In this document: in pieces, positions 12,801-26,886 of the stretch
Position numbering within the stretch: position 1 is the first letter of the stretch
Layout of the letters: each line of letters starts with the position of its first letter
Assembly: GCA_003254925.1 (NCBI GenBank)
Contig: QANZ01012116.1
Span: 187,060-251,059, forward strand
Length of the DNA: 64,000 nucleotides
Direction: 5' to 3'
DNA from: Chamaecrista fasciculata
Taxonomy: Eukaryota; Streptophyta; Magnoliopsida; Fabales; Fabaceae
Program-made: the position numbers and the translations under genes
The notes under the pieces: model-generated
The model's database searches: none
What the model saw: the letters and a program-made list of their open reading frames with translations, nothing else
What the model was told of the DNA's origin: nothing

Positions 12801-15800
12801 GACTCTTTTATCACAGTCTTCCAATAGGTACTTTCTATTAAGGAATTAGATGGCCTTAGTCAAATAGGTTACTTTATTATTATCCTTTTGTTTTGAATTA
12901 TGTGATTTTCTCTCGTGCCTATCTGTAACAGCCATGCAATCAAACTTAGGAGTTAGGATTCTTTTCCTCCTCACTTGATCTTAACCCTGTATTGCTTCTC
13001 GACAAAATTTAACACTTTTTTTCCTCAATAAAAACTTGAAGTATTTTGAAGAGTATTGACATACTAGATATTTGATGTCTCTTCGAATATTGATTTGCTA
13101 GATGAATATCATATTTAATTGGGGTCATATGACCTCATAAATCAATTTTGTTTCTTTTTCTGCATGATGTGTGTGTGTTTCTTTTGTCACCTGCTTGAAC
13201 TGTGCCAGTCTTCTGAAGCCTGTACCCCCTAGGTCAACCCACTGCTCGTATCGGTTCTACCAGTCTATTGCTTGTAACTACGAGAACCACTATATTAAGT
13301 GAACCTGTCTAGTAATAAAGAACTCCTGCATGTTAATTATTTTAGATGATACTTGGTAAAATTTTAATCTATTTTGTATTTTGTCTGATATTTTATTTAT
13401 TTAACTTCAATTAATTTGCATCAAGATGTAGTACTCCTTTGAACTTGCTAGGTTCTGGCTTGAATTTTGTTCTCTCTTTTTTTTTTCAAAAGGTGAAGAT
13501 ATCCCACCTATGCAGTTGAAAGAAGGTGTATTCAGATGTATAATGCAGTTGTATGATTGCCTCCTGACTGAGGTGCATGAACGCTGTAAGAAGGGTTTAA
13601 GCTTGGCAAAACGCTTGAACAGTAGCTTGGCCTTCTTTTGTTATGATCTTTTGTCCATTATCGAGCCTCGTCAAGTCTTTGAGTTGGTATGCTTCATACT
13701 GAAATTTGTATTTATTCCTGTGTTGATGTAGACTATGATATTGTCATGTTTGTACATATATAGTGGTACTTTTCTTTGAACATTGAAGAAGGACATCTGC
13801 ATACTTCAAAAAGATGGGACTTTCTTTATTAGTTACAGTTGACAATTAAATTTGTCTTGAAAGCAGGAAAATGAGCTTGATTTCATGTAAGTTAGTAAAT
13901 TGCGAGTATGAGATGTTAATGCATTAAATTTTAAGCAAACTCAGTCTCAGCAAGTATTACATGAAAGATATGCTTCTGACGCTTGTCATGAAAATATAGT
14001 AAAATAGTATATCCTCGATTAACTGAATGTTCCTTTGCCTTGGACACTAGTTTGTCATCCCTGAACAGTTTGAATACATATGTATTAATGTATATATTTA
14101 TATACATATATATTCAGGAACATATTTAAAATATTTAATTTAAGTATAGAACAACTGAACAAGTTATCTGTCTATGTAAATTTAATTGGTCTTCTTTTAA
14201 ACATGTTATAACTTTTAGCCTAAGTCCACTTCATCATAGTAGTTTCTCCAAGGTGATTTACCTCCTTCTGCATATCTGATTTTATTATTTCATCTCTTAC
14301 TCCCATATTATCTTGGCTGGGAATGATTGAAGTAGTCTTCCTGATCAAGGTTTGGAAAGGCAACATATAAAAGGTTGAACTGTAGATTGAGGCTGAATTT
14401 GGCTCGAAATCAGTGCTTCTTATGAGTGGATCAAGTGAATTTTCTTTTTGTGAATGATAGAATTTGAGTTATATAGTACACAATCGTGAAAATAAACATA
14501 GTTAATGGCTATAGAGGCATTCCTTTTGTACTAGAAGGAAAACAAATTCAAGTTGAGTTCATCATTCTTTAGTTGGAAAGTATTGCCCCTTTTCTTGTGT
14601 TGCCCCCTTTTTCCATGTTGTGATTCCGTAGAATTCATGCGAGGGTGTTTTGTCTATTGCAGGTATCACTATATCTTGATAAATTTTCTGGCGTATGTCA
14701 ATCAGTCCTTCATGAGTGCAAGCTTACATTTCTTCAAATTATATGTGACCATGATCTTTTTGTGGAAATGCCTGGGAGAGACCCCTCAGATAGGTACTGG
14801 ATTGGTAACTTGTATACTAGTTTGCATGCTGTCAGCCGACACCTGTATGAACTTCCTCATGACTTTGTGCAGTGATTCCATTAGGCAGTCATGATGGAAA
14901 TACCTGAATTCCCTGTTTAACTGCGTGCTATTTTTTTTTTCCTAATGTCATTAACGTCTAATAGATTGTGTTCTATTTATGGAACCAGAGGGTGGAGTCC
15001 TATAAATATGTTTGAAATGTCGAGTATCGTCTTAATGATGTTTCTGTCTTGCCGACAAATCTGTAATTTGCATATTTGATTAATTGTATTATCTTTTCCT
15101 AGGAACTACCTTTCATCTGTCTTAATACAAGAACTCTTTCTTACTTGGGATCATGAAGATCTATCTCTACGGGCAAAGGTGAGTTTAGTTAGAATAGTTG
15201 GAGTGATATATGTTTTTTCTTTGCCTGAAGAATGTTCTTTTTTTTGGTTTTGGTAAAACGACTATACTTTCTCTTTGATAACAGTTTCATTAAATTATCA
15301 CCCTTTTGTACGCATCTGTAGGCTGCAAGAATCTTGGTAGTGCTTTTGTGTAAGCATGAATTTGATGTGAGATACCAAAAGCCTGAAGATAAATTATATA
15401 TTGCTCAGCTATACTTCCCACTAATTGGACAGGTACATAAATAATTTTCGTTTGCTGGTGCCAGTATATAATTTTGTCTTAACTGAAACCTAAATGCATT
15501 AGAAGTTCAATACAGATGGGTTTCTCAACAGCAAGAATAGCTATCTTTTTTTGATTGATTTGGCATCTTACAGTCTGGGAAACATACTACAACTTATGGG
15601 TTTGTGTAAATTTTGTTGCCTCAACATGCAACACCTTTCACCGTGACCATGTGAGATAGCTACTGTGTGTACTGATCTGATGCCACTGTAACTTATGGGG
15701 CTGTCCTACGCAGTTGTTACCTAACATGTCATTAGGTTCCAGGGACCTGAGTACTTGTATTCTGTCTATTGTACTTCCCAGAGAATGTATGAGGTAGAAG

Positions 15801-18800
15801 AAATAACCATTCTCAAAATTAGCTAAGGAAACACCTTGATATCCTTCCAGAGCACTAAGAAAGAATTAAAAGTGACTCTAATAAGATTAATTTAGCCATG
15901 GAGATGTGATGAAGCCACTAAGCAATAGAAGATGGAGAATTATCATATTGCACAATAAATCAAATTATTTATAGTATATGTAATCATGTCATTATCATAT
16001 TTTCGACTGTAGTTGTGACTTTCAGTATTATCATGTGTTTTATTGGTCTCGACAGATCTTGGATGAAATGCCAGTCTTCTACAATTTGAGCTCAGTTGAA
16101 AAGCGTGAAGTTTTGATTGTAATTTTGCAAATTGTTCGCAACCTTGATGATGCATCCCTCGTCAAGGCATGGCAGCAAAGCATAGCCAGAACTAGATTGT
16201 TCTTCAAGCTCATGGAGGAATGCTTACTTCTATTTGAGGTTACACTTTATGCTGTAGTTTCTCATTATATGGGTTCATGTAACTCATGGCTTTGATTTGT
16301 ATATATCCTGATAGTGTTAAATACTCAAGTTTTCTTAGTTTTATGTCTGTTGACTTGCTTGTGATCATTAAGACTCGAATGTTTAATAATATAGACCTAA
16401 GCGCCTAAAACTTCTTTTGGAGTTGAAATCCTATTTTGTCATTTTTCTTTCTGTTAACTCTTGTCACTTTTTTTTTCAGCACAAAAAACCTGCTGATGGC
16501 ATGCTACTAGGCTCCAGTTCTCGCAATATTGTTGGGGAAGCACCTGCTTCCCCTAAGTACTCTGATATACTTTCTCCCGCAATCAACAATTATCTCTCTG
16601 AGGCTTCAAGACAGGAAGTCAGAGTGAGTCTACTGTTGCTTGGCTATTACTAGCCTCTAGAAATACTGAAATAATAGCTTAGTATAATCTGTTTGTTATT
16701 GCTTGACTTGCAGCCTTATTTCTCCCTGACTTGTTTTATATGTTTAGTGTTGGCGATCTAATTTCTTGTGTATGCTTATGTCTTGAATTTTTACATTGCA
16801 GCCTCAGGGAACTCCGGATAATGGATATTTGTGGCAGAGAGTAAATTCCCAGTTAAGTTCTCCTAGCCAGCCATATTCCTTGAGAGAAGCTCTAGCTCAG
16901 GCACAATCTTCTAGGATTGGAGCTTCTGCTCAAGCACTTAGAGAATCTCTGCACCCACTTTTGAGGCAGAAACTGGTACACTTCTGCTTTGTCTAATCTT
17001 CAATGTGTTTGGTCTGTGTTGAGATTTGAAAATGGAAAATGATGTCATATATCTTTATTAGTTTTCTGTATTTAATTCATGTTGCACACTTCCAACAGTA
17101 GACTTCTATTCATTTTACTTATCTTAATAGCTTACACATTCCACCTCCTCTCCCAACCATCTCTGTCTCTTGTATTCACGCATGTCTATAAATACATTGC
17201 AGGAACTTTGGGAGGAAAATTTAAGTGCTTCTGTCAGTCTTCAGGTTCTGGAAGTGACTGAGAAGTTCTCCATGATGGCAGCATCCCATAGCATTGCTAC
17301 TGACTATGGAAAACTTGATTGCATCACTGCCATTTTCATGAGCTTTCTATCCCGAAATCAACCTCTGGCTTTCTGGAAATCATTCTTTGCTGTTTTCAAC
17401 AGTATGTTTGATTTACATGGGGCAATTCTGATGGCAAGGGAAAATGATCGTTTCTTGAAGCAAGTTACTTTCCATCTACTTCGGCTTGCAGTTTTCCGTA
17501 ATGAAACCATTAGGAGAAGGGCAGTTGTTGGACTTCAGATACTTGTGAGGGTATGTGCTTTCTGATTTTGAAGTATTATTACTCTCTTTAGTTTTATTTG
17601 ACACTGATCAATACCCTGTACTGTCTTTTTCCAATTTGTGCAGAGTTCGTTTCATTACTTTATGCAGACAGCAAGGTTGAGGGTGATGTTGATTATCACA
17701 TTATCAGAGTTAATGTCTGATGTGCAAGTAACTCAGATGAGGTCTGATGGAAGCCTAGAAGAGAGCGGTGAGGCACGACGACTAAGAAAATCTTTGGATG
17801 AGATGGCAGATGAAACTAAAAGTGTTTCACTGTTGAAGGAGTGTGGGCTAACTGAGAGCGCACTTGTGGCCGTACCAGAAAGATTGGCAGAGAATAAGTG
17901 GTCATGGTCAGATGTCAAATATCTCTCTGATTGTCTTCTTTTGGCCCTTGATGCTAGCTTGGAGCATGCATTATTGGTAAGTATTTAATTATTTGTTTTT
18001 ATCTTTGGTTTGTATTTTAGTGAGATCAATTGTTCAATTAATGCAATTCCTTAGACTCTATATTGGTCTTTGCTGTTGTGCTTTAATGTGGGCTAGATTT
18101 ACTATTTCCATTCCGACTCAGACTCTTTTACTAATGATTAAGGCATAATATATCTGGTTTTTTTGGCCTCTGAAAACTGTTGTGGCTGGAAGAAGCTAAA
18201 GAATTGCAACCTGTTGGGATCCTTATAATCTCAATCTGTTGTCTGGCTTCATTTCAGGCCCCTGTGATGACTGTGGATAGATATGCTGCTTCTGAAAGCT
18301 TCTATAAACTGGCAATGGCCTTTGCCCCTGTGCCTGATCTTCACATAATGTGGTTATTGCATCTATGTGATGCACATCAGGAAATGCAATCATGGGCCGA
18401 AGCTGCTCAGTGTGCTGTAGCTGTTGCTGGTGTTGTGATGCAGGTAAACATTTGTTTATAATGAATGCAAATTTTTAGAGGCTGCATAAATAAGCAGTGA
18501 AAACATTTATTTTATTAAAGGCTTGGATAGTTCTTTTATTTTTTATTTTTTGCAGGGTGTTCTTACAATATTGAAAACTATACAATGTTTTTGACTGATG
18601 ATTAATATTAAAGGGTCTTATACTCTGTTTAAAATGATGTACTTCTGTGTTTTAAGTTGGGACTCCTTTATGATTTTTTTTTTGTTTTTGTTTTTTAGTG
18701 GTTTGGTAACCTTTTTCACTTTTAGTCAGAGACATTCAGACTACTTCCCTTGTGCTTCCAACTATTAGTACTGATTTAATATTTTGAAGGTTTTATACTA

Positions 18801-20629
18801 CTATATACCTCTTTTCTTTTTCCTCTAGTTCTTTAAATTGGTAGAATTAGAAAGATATTTTGAAAGTTATTTGAGTCACCACTGCCAGCTTCAGTGGCAA
18901 CTATTGCTTTGCAAGTATGGCCCATTACCAACAAATGCTTCCTGTTTAACTCTGCCGTCTGTCATATGCTTATATTTTGTTCATATAGGATTTTCTTGAG
19001 TTGTTTTTTTTATGGGACTAGACTTGAGTTGTTAATTCCAAGGCTGTGGCAACTGGCAACTGGAGCTTAAAAAGTATTTTGGGTGCTATAAAGTACTTAA
19101 AATTTTTTTTTGACGTCAGATTGAATGTTGATCAAATTTTATGCAGGCCCTTGTCGCCAGAAATGATGGGGTTTGGAGCAAAGACCATGTAGCTGCTTTA
19201 CGAAAAATTTGTCCCATGGTCAGCAGTGAGATCACTTCTGAGGCATCTGCTGCTGAGGTAGAGGGGTATGGTGCTTCAAAATTGACGGTTGATTCTGCCG
19301 TGAAGTACCTGCAGCTTGCAAACAAGCTTTTCTCACAAGCTGAGCTTTATCATTTTTGTGCAAGCATTCTGGAACTTGTAATCCCAGTTTACAAAAGCAG
19401 GAGAGCTTATGGACAGCTAGCTAAATGTCACACATTGCTTACTAATATCTATGAGTCAATACTTGAACAGGAATCTAGTCCAATTCCTTTTACTGATGCA
19501 ACATACTACAGGGTTGGATTTTATGGAGATAGATTTGGGAAACTTGACAAAAAGGAGTATGTATATCGTGAACCACGCGATGTACGTCTAGGTGACATAA
19601 TGGAAAAACTTAGCCACATATACGAGTCTAGGATGGATGGTAATCACACTTTGACTGTTATTCCAGATTCTAGACAAGTGAAGGCAGAGGAGTTACAGCC
19701 TGGAGTCTGCTACCTGCAGATTACTGCTGTTGATCCAGTTATGGAAGATGAGGATTTAGGAAGTAGAAGGGAGAGGATTTTTTCTCTTTCTACTGGAAGT
19801 GTCCGGGCCCGTGTATTTGACCGATTCTTGTTTGATACCCCATTTACAAAAAATGGCAAGACTCAAGGTGGATTGGAAGACCAGTGGAAGAGACGCACAG
19901 TTCTTCAGACCGAAGGTTCTTTTCCTGCTTTAGTAAATAGGTTGTTGGTAACCAAATCTGAATCTCTGGAGTTCTCCCCCGTAGAGAATGCAATTGGAAT
20001 GATTGAAACAAGGACAGCAGCATTAAGAAATGAACTTGAAGAACCTCGAAGTTCTGAAGGGGATCAACTCCCACGACTCCAGAGTCTTCAGAGAATCCTT
20101 CAAGGCAGTGTTGCAGTGCAAGTATGTAGTACCAGTAATTCTTGTTGCATAACCATGCTATATATATATGTATATATGTATATATCTTTCAGTGAATCGG
20201 TAGCAACAAAAGTTCTATGTTTACTTCTGATGTCTTTTTTTCCCGCCATATTTTGGGTGGTTTGCATAGTTGCTAGTCAGCAGAAGCCTAATGATAAACA
20301 TCAAATCATTTGTTTCAGTTTTAATTCTGCTACACCTTGTGTCATATGTCTGACAAACAATTGCATTCTTGCAGGTGAATAGTGGAGTCTTGAGTGTCTG
20401 CACAGCCTTCTTGTCCGGTGAGCCTGCAACTAGGTTGCGATCACAGGAACTACAGCAACTTATTGCTGCCCTCCTTGAGTTCATGGCCGTATGCAAGCGA
20501 GCCATTCGAGTACACTTCAGATTGATTGGGGAGGAAGATCAGGATTTCCACACACAGCTTGTTAATGGATTCCAGTCACTGACTGCAGAATTATCACATT
20601 ACATTCCAGCCATTCTCTCAGAGTTATGA
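3850..20629 (+). CDS. SPK1: SPIKE1, DOCK-family guanine nucleotide exchange factor (30 exons, 1833 aa)
   Basis: Plant DOCK exchange factor that activates ROP GTPases and, through them, SCAR/WAVE-ARP2/3 actin nucleation, shaping trichomes and pavement cells (family knowledge). Exons by eye: 3850-3909, 4018-4180, 4436-4554, 4684-4787, 4890-4945, 5072-5169, 5305-5442, 6289-6600, 6901-7188, 7510-7677, 7776-7967, 8087-8130, 8594-8663, 9159-9320, 10854-10961, 11160-11197, 11831-11975, 12701-12827, 13493-13686, 14663-14793, 15103-15178, 15322-15432, 16056-16238, 16480-16623, 16802-16975, 17203-17550, 17644-17976, 18258-18443, 19147-20121, 20375-20629. These sum to 5502 nt in one frame. The start gives MLHLRQRRDSTPATT, the N-terminus usual for many SPK1 proteins. 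A C2-like DHR1 domain lies at about residues 447-620 and the catalytic DHR2 at about 1400-1833, ending PAILSEL. No break or premature stop is seen. The largest intron (9321-10853) holds a TA microsatellite near 10463. Confidence 0.96.
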
Positions 20630-20986
20630 CATTGTTGTACCTTTACTTTCATTTCCTGTAGTCTTGATTTTGTAATGTGTCCATAATATTGATCATCCTT
20701 TGCCCACTTTTTTCCCCACACTCGTTGCAAAGATGAGTGTTGCTTCACGGTTTGTATATTTAGCAATATGCTAACACAGGGCATTCCTAAGAGAACATGA
20801 ATCATTTCATTTGTGTATGTGTCTTTGTTCCCCTACTCCTTCGGCTTGTGGCGCGGGGTAATTGTCATATATTTCTGTATAAAACCTAATTGTTTCAGAT
20901 GATTTAGCCATAGATATTATCTTGTGTACAGTTTCAGAAGTCCTGATCTGGTCAATTGGAATTCGAAATAATTGAATAATCATCAG
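20630..20986 (+). other. SPK1 3' untranslated region and downstream DNA
   Basis: T-rich sequence after the TGA at 20627-20629, as usual for a plant 3' UTR. A TATAAAA-containing stretch near 20878 may help polyadenylation. No other feature is seen before the transposon that starts at 20987. Confidence 0.45.
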
Positions 20987-21616
20987 TAGGGCTGTTCAAA
21001 TCCAATCCAATCCAAACTCAACCGACCAATCCAATCAAAACCGATTAAAACCGACTAAAACCAATCATCTAATCGGTTAAATTGGATGACAAAGGATGAA
21101 AACCGATTAGTTCGGTTCGGATGGTTTTGAAAACCAAAAACCGACCAAACCAAACCGAACCATATTAATAATTTAATTAAATATTATTTATATTATATTA
21201 AATAAAAAACATCCATATCTCTAAACTTAATTTCTTCATTTTTTATTTTCCCTTATTTAGTCGTCACTCACACTCAAACTTAGTCACTTTTTATTTCACA
21301 ATTCATAGTTTTACATTTCATCCTTCCTTCATCACTTCATTTTCAACCTTCATCCTTCATCACAATTTACAGTTTCTAATATTTTCTTATATTTTCTAGA
21401 TTTTTATATATTTTGTATTTTTTAGATTTTTCACTTAATGAATATATAGAAAACCGATTAATCGATCCAATCCAAACCGAATAAAGTCGGTTTGGATTGG
21501 TTCGGTTTGCTTAAAAAGACTCGATTGATTGGATGACTTTAGTTGTCATCCAATTTGTTCGGTTCGGTTGAAATAAAATGTCAAAACCGATCCAAACTGA
21601 AGTTTGAACACCCCTA
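20987..21616. mobile_element. hAT-like foldback element with 8-bp duplication
   Basis: The ends are TAGGGCTGTTCAAA and, reversed, TAGGGGTGTTCAAA. The 8-bp flanking duplication ATCATCAG is perfect (20979-20986 and 21617-21624). The subterminal parts are arrays of CCAATCC and AACCGA on the left, with their complements on the right, so the element folds back on itself. Length is 630 bp, with no coding capacity. TAGGG ends plus 8-bp duplications fit the hAT superfamily. Confidence 0.85.
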
Positions 21617-21665
21617 ATCATCAGACATTAAGTAATAAAAAAGTGGCAAATTTAAATCTGATATG

Positions 21666-22827
21666 TAGGGATGATCAAAATACCCATACCCAATGGGAAC
21701 CCTGAAATTGACCCTATGGAGGCGTTTGGTACACGGATTGAAAAGATAGTCCCGGGATTATAAGCTCTGGACTAGAATAATCCCGCGTTTGGTACGCGGA
21801 TTGGAAAATTAGTCCCGGGAATATTGTATTCCCAGGAATAAGATAATTTCCTAAAATAGTTATTTTCTAATCCCACCCTAGGGGGTGGGATTAGTCTAAT
21901 CCCATGACATGGGATTATTTTTTCCATCCAAAATTACTTTATTACCCCTAATAAATTTCCTCTAATTAATTAATTCTTTCTCTACAAACCCCGGTCACTT
22001 TTCATCTTTGTCATTTTACAACTCTTTGTTGAGTGAGATTTTTTTAGACAATTTTATTATGTTGAGAATTATGGACATTGTGTTATGAAATAGTATTTTT
22101 CTCATGAATCTAATAATGTTATTTAAAAATTTTAATTATGATATAGTATTTTTTTCATGAATTTTTTTGAAGAATTTCTACATTTGATAAACTATTGGTT
22201 GGTTGAGAATAAAAAGTCAAGTGCATATTTGTAAAAGTATTAAACATTCTCAGGAATATCAAAGTTGAACCAAACATAAGATTGTAATATTCCTGGTAAT
22301 ATTGCAAAATAATCCTAGGATTATTTTAACTCATCCAAACAAACATTCTTATAATTCTGGGAATCACATTCCTGGGGATGTGATTCCCGGGATTGAAAAA
22401 ATAATCCGTGTACCAAACACCCCCTATGGATATAGACTCGTACCCATCCTTAAAGAGTATGGGTTCGGGTATGGTGTTACCCTACTCTATACCCATTAGT
22501 AATAATAAATATATTTTTATATATATAAAACATAATATTTTAACACTTTTTACTGAAAAAATATTAAAGTTTTTATAATTATTGAAATATTTTATTAATG
22601 TATTCATATTTATGATTTATTTTTTTATTTTTAGTAGTTATGGATGTAAAAAATTGGATAAATATAAATTTTATATTAACAAAAAACAATTTACTTTAAA
22701 ATTTTTCCGGGTCTGGGTGGGGTATGGGGATTAGACTACCCAACGAGTATGGGTATGGGGATTGATTTTGATATCCGCTCACATCCAGGTATTGGTCCGG
22801 GTATCATAATACCCTACCCATACCCTA
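21666..22827. mobile_element. hAT-like foldback element, interrupted by a nested element
   Basis: Starts TAGGGATGATCAAAATACCC and ends CATACCCTA. The 8-bp duplication CTGATATG is perfect (21658-21665 and 22828-22835). The subterminal sequence is an inverted array of TACCC and GGGTA motifs. Without the nested insertion (21721-22422) and its duplication the element is about 452 bp. No coding sequence. It lies 49 bp after the end of the hAT-like element at 20987-21616. Confidence 0.85.
21721..22422. mobile_element. nested terminal-inverted-repeat element (702 bp)
   Basis: The left end is GGCGTTTGGTACACGGATT and the right end, reversed, is GGGTGTTTGGTACACGGATT. The target duplication CCTATGGA is perfect (21713-21720 and 22423-22430); an extra shared C makes 9 bp possible. 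CCCGGGATTA-like motifs recur in both halves. An 8-bp duplication fits hAT, a 9-bp one would fit Mutator. There is no transposase frame. It sits inside the 21666-22827 element and is therefore the younger insertion. Confidence 0.85.
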
Positions 22828-22835
22828 CTGATATG

Positions 22836-23478
22836 ATTCTGGAAACGCACCTATGGTTGTGGAGGGACACCTGGACTGGTAAATGTGTATTGAAGTGTTG
22901 TTTCACCAAAATAGGGTGATAAACTACATTTTGTGAATCTTTTGGTGAACAAGATGTGTAAGTAGTTATTAATCAGTTAAATCTAGCATTTTGTTGAGTC
23001 TGAGGAACTACATTTTATGTTGTGAGGAACTACATTTTTTTTATTTAATAATTACAATTGTGATTCAGTCCCAACCCTTTGTTCTAAAGCGTTTATGGGG
23101 TAGGTCGCTCCTAATTAGAATTTTTTTTTTTTGGTCTGACTCCTAATTAGAATTTGAAGTAATTGATTGAGCGATGAGGACTTGAAGAAAGGCTAAGCAA
23201 GAATTACTCAAATGATTCAATTATTATACAAATTCATACGAACTCATCCATAGGATTTCTTCCATTATTTTTATAAAACCTACACATTTTTCTGAAAATA
23301 TGAACTGACTATTAGAATAAACTTATAAACTCAAAGATCAGAGTTATTTGATTAATTAATGTTCCGGAGTCTAAAGTATTCCATGATAATTTATAGAGGA
23401 GGTATCTGATTTTATACAGTTTGCAAAGGATCAAGGACTTTATTTTAACTAAGAATGTAGTTCTAACTACTTGCTAGC
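22836..23478. other. intergenic DNA, nothing recognised
   Basis: AT-rich sequence between the transposon cluster and the 3' end of the reductase gene. Part of the right side should be that gene's 3' untranslated region on the minus strand. No coding or repeat signal beyond simple T and A runs was seen. Confidence 0.4.
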
Positions 23479-26400
23479 TCACAGCTTGCTAGTTGGAAGA
23501 CCAACTGGATGATTTCTGGACCTCTTTTCTACTGCTCGTGAAAGTTCCTTCACAGCCTCTTTAGGAAGATGACGAGGTCTGCTCAGCCATAGTCCTCCAT
23601 CAACCGGCAAAGTGGTGCCGTTAATGTATTTTCCTTCAAGAAATTGCATGCACGTCAAGATTTCACGGACAAAGGAAACAAACAAGAAAAATGCTAAAAG
23701 CTTTCATGGGCAAAGTTAATGACAGCACATGATTGAATCAAATATTTGCAAATCAAGAACAACAATCTTACATGGCTGATTGAGTTCAAAAGGGAGAAAG
23801 AAAAAAATCATTTTTTTAGATCTGCACATTATCATTTGTCTGAGTAAATTAATAGTAGAAAATGATTATTTTTTTTTTTCAAAAAATTCAACCTTCAAGT
23901 TTTTGTTTTCTCACTACTTTTAAATATACTTTCTTCTTTATAATTTAACCATCAGAACCATTTTTTAAAATAATTTTTAAATACAAAATGATTCTTAAAT
24001 ATTGACAAAATTGCTTATCAAATGAATTCACTAAACACAAATAGTCTCTTTCTCAAAACACCTTATCTAAACAATAATTTTGAACGAATTTATTTCAAAA
24101 TAATCAAAAACTGACTTATTCACATATTGGCCAAATGCTAAATCTAGATACTTATGATTCAGGTAGAAGTTCAAAAGGATGTGAAATCTAGCACACAACA
24201 TCCAAATGATGAAGACATCAATGAATACAACAGTGATTCTTTTTCCTCAAGAAAAACACAAATAAGATTGAAACATTAATTTTTAATACTTAGTAAGTAA
24301 AAATTACTTACCTGCGTCTGACACAAGGTAGAGTGCAGCCATGGCAACGTCCCATTTCTCCCCAAGTTTGTACAATGGCATGTACTCTCTGGATTTGTTG
24401 TTTATTTCTTCAGGAGCCAGTTTATCCATGCCAGGAGTGCCAACAATAGGACCAGGTGCAACCCCGTTGACTCTAATATCATAGTCTGTTCCCCATTCTA
24501 GAGCCAAGTTTCTCGTCATGGCATCAATAGCTGCCTGTTGGAGAAGGAAAATTTTGAAGTTGAATGCAATCCCAGATGATGTTTAATATCTAGGAAATAT
24601 GTTCTACAAACCTTAGCTGCAGAGACATGAATTTGGTACCAAGAAGCTGTATAATGCAACGTAGCACTAATGTTTAATATTGTTCCCCCGCCAGAAGAAC
24701 CCCTTCCTTGTCCTCCTTTCTTGAGATATTTAAATGCTTCATGGCACATAGTAAATGTGCCAACAGTATCAATATCCATGACTGCAATGAAATTTACAAC
24801 TGATCACGATCAGTTCCTCCTATATCTTACTCTCTTGAGTGTTGCATTTACAAACAGGCTATATTATGCTTTAAACCTGTTAGTGATAGTGGAAAGCAGC
24901 AACATCTTCACATTTATGATTGTATCAAACTTGATATAGTCTCATCCCATACATTAAGCACATCAAAGTATATGAATGCCATTCATTACCATGAAAACAT
25001 ATTTTCACAGTATTAATTTTTGCCCAAAACAAGAACTACCTTTTTGGTTTTGGAGGGGGTGAAGGGAGGGGAGGGGGGCGCTTGATTATTGTCCAATGAA
25101 TTGCATGGACACAACATTTACAGAATTTTAAGAGAAGCTTTGCACAATAGAGAAAAGAAAATTTATGCCTATGAAACATCATGAAAAATACAACCTGTTT
25201 GAAATCCTTTGGGAGACAGATCCTCTGGGGATACTAAAAAATTCCCTGCTGCAGCATTTACAAGAATGTCAATCCTTCCAAAATGATTATAAGTTGATTC
25301 CACAACTCTTTTTGCATCTGCTTGTTTGCGAACATCCCCCTCCAAACCAATGGCCTAACCAACACAACATGATAAAAAGGTTGATGATGAGTTGATGACC
25401 TGTTACTCCACGGATATGAACAATATGTTGCATATATTGTCATGTCAATGGAACCTATTCTATCTTACTTAAGTACCATCATTTTGTCACAATTCACAGC
25501 TAAGTGAGCAATCCACTCTAAACCACCATTCTTGTGTTGCAAAAATAATCTGATGTTTATTTAATGAAAAAAAAAAGTAAATAAATAGATACAATTTAGG
25601 ATGTAATAAACAGCCTATATTTTTACCAAAAGAAGAAAATTAATCAGAGAGAACAGAAGAAAAAGTACAGCTAGTGGGAAGATAAAAATCCTTCAGAACA
25701 GAAAAACCAAATGAAACTAGAGACAAATAGGCTAAAAGTACGAAAGAAAATTGAGTTGATCATCCTTCCATTTCCATACAAAAACAGATGTTCTTGTGGC
25801 TCAGTTAATGGACATTAAATAACCAGTGACCTACAATGAATATAGTTAATAAATCACCACAATGGCACAATTTTGACTTCCTTATTATTCCATACAAAAA
25901 CATATGTTCTTGTAACTCAGATCATGGGCATTGGTTAATCAGTGAATTTAGTCCGATTAGGTAATGAGGGTGGAGGGATATGTACAGTAACCACTATTCA
26001 CAGCAACAACATTGTTGATCAATTGCCTAATGAAACAATAATTAAGCAAATTGAAGCATAAAAAATCTCATGAGATACTTCTTTTCTATTTTCTAAGACA
26101 ACTTTATACATCTCCAATAGCCTTCCTCTCTAAAACGCTATTAAGTAGGAACCTACGTTTCTCTTCAGCCATTCACTCCATCACAAGGGAGCAGCCAGTG
26201 ATTAATCTTTTGAATGTGGCTAACATAACCATACTAGACAACCTGATAATACCTAAGCATAAACTAAGCCCCTATGATAGTTGGTCTTAAAGTAAAAATA
26301 CCAACTCATAGGTCAAAATCCATGGAGCACTGCCGTATTATATCAAATACTACACGAGACTTCAAGTTGCATTTGAACTCGTATCCTTCCATGAAGCATG

Positions 26401-26886
26401 AGTATATCTTAAATCAAATAGGTAGCACTCCATAATACGTATTGTATAGTATTTTCTTTCTTAAGAAAACAGTTTTGTTTCAACACGAAAGGGATAAAGT
26501 ATTAGTGTGCCTAACTGCCTATGAAATTTTAGTTCTTAATTTCATATACATTTGTAGCAGTTGATTATGTAAGAGGTATATCTATCATGAAATTGGGTCA
26601 AAGAACTGGATCAGTCCAAAAATTAGAAGCTAAAGCAGCATCTAAGACAAAAGATCGAAGACAAAAACAAGTTCTACAGAAGAAATAAAGGATAAATTAC
26701 CGCAATTCCAAGTTTCCGGAGAGCAGAAACAGCAGAATCGAGGACTTGCTTGCGTCGGCCCATGATAGCAACAGAAGCACCATGTTTGCCGAATTGCGTG
26801 GAGATTTCGAAGCCAATTCCAGAGCCGCCTCCCGTTAAGAGAGCCACCTTTCCCTTCAGTAAATCTGATTTGAACGCTGACTCCAT
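23479..26886 (-). CDS. DECR: peroxisomal 2,4-dienoyl-CoA reductase (SDR family, 5 exons, 297 aa)
   Basis: Short-chain dehydrogenase/reductase that, by family knowledge, uses NADPH to reduce 2,4-dienoyl-CoA during peroxisomal breakdown of unsaturated fatty acids; it resembles Arabidopsis At3g12800. Exons in coding order: 26701-26886, 25195-25354, 24612-24781, 24312-24534, 23479-23633 (894 nt, frame kept). The nucleotide-binding motif TGGGSGIG is at residues 18-25. NAAAGNF and the SAAK lysine segment follow. The classical YxxxK tyrosine is not four residues before that lysine, as in this subfamily. The C-terminus SKL is a PTS1 peroxisome signal. The start is the ATG giving MESAFK; a longer frame would need a TTG codon. 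Intron 1 is about 1.3 kb. Confidence 0.93.
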
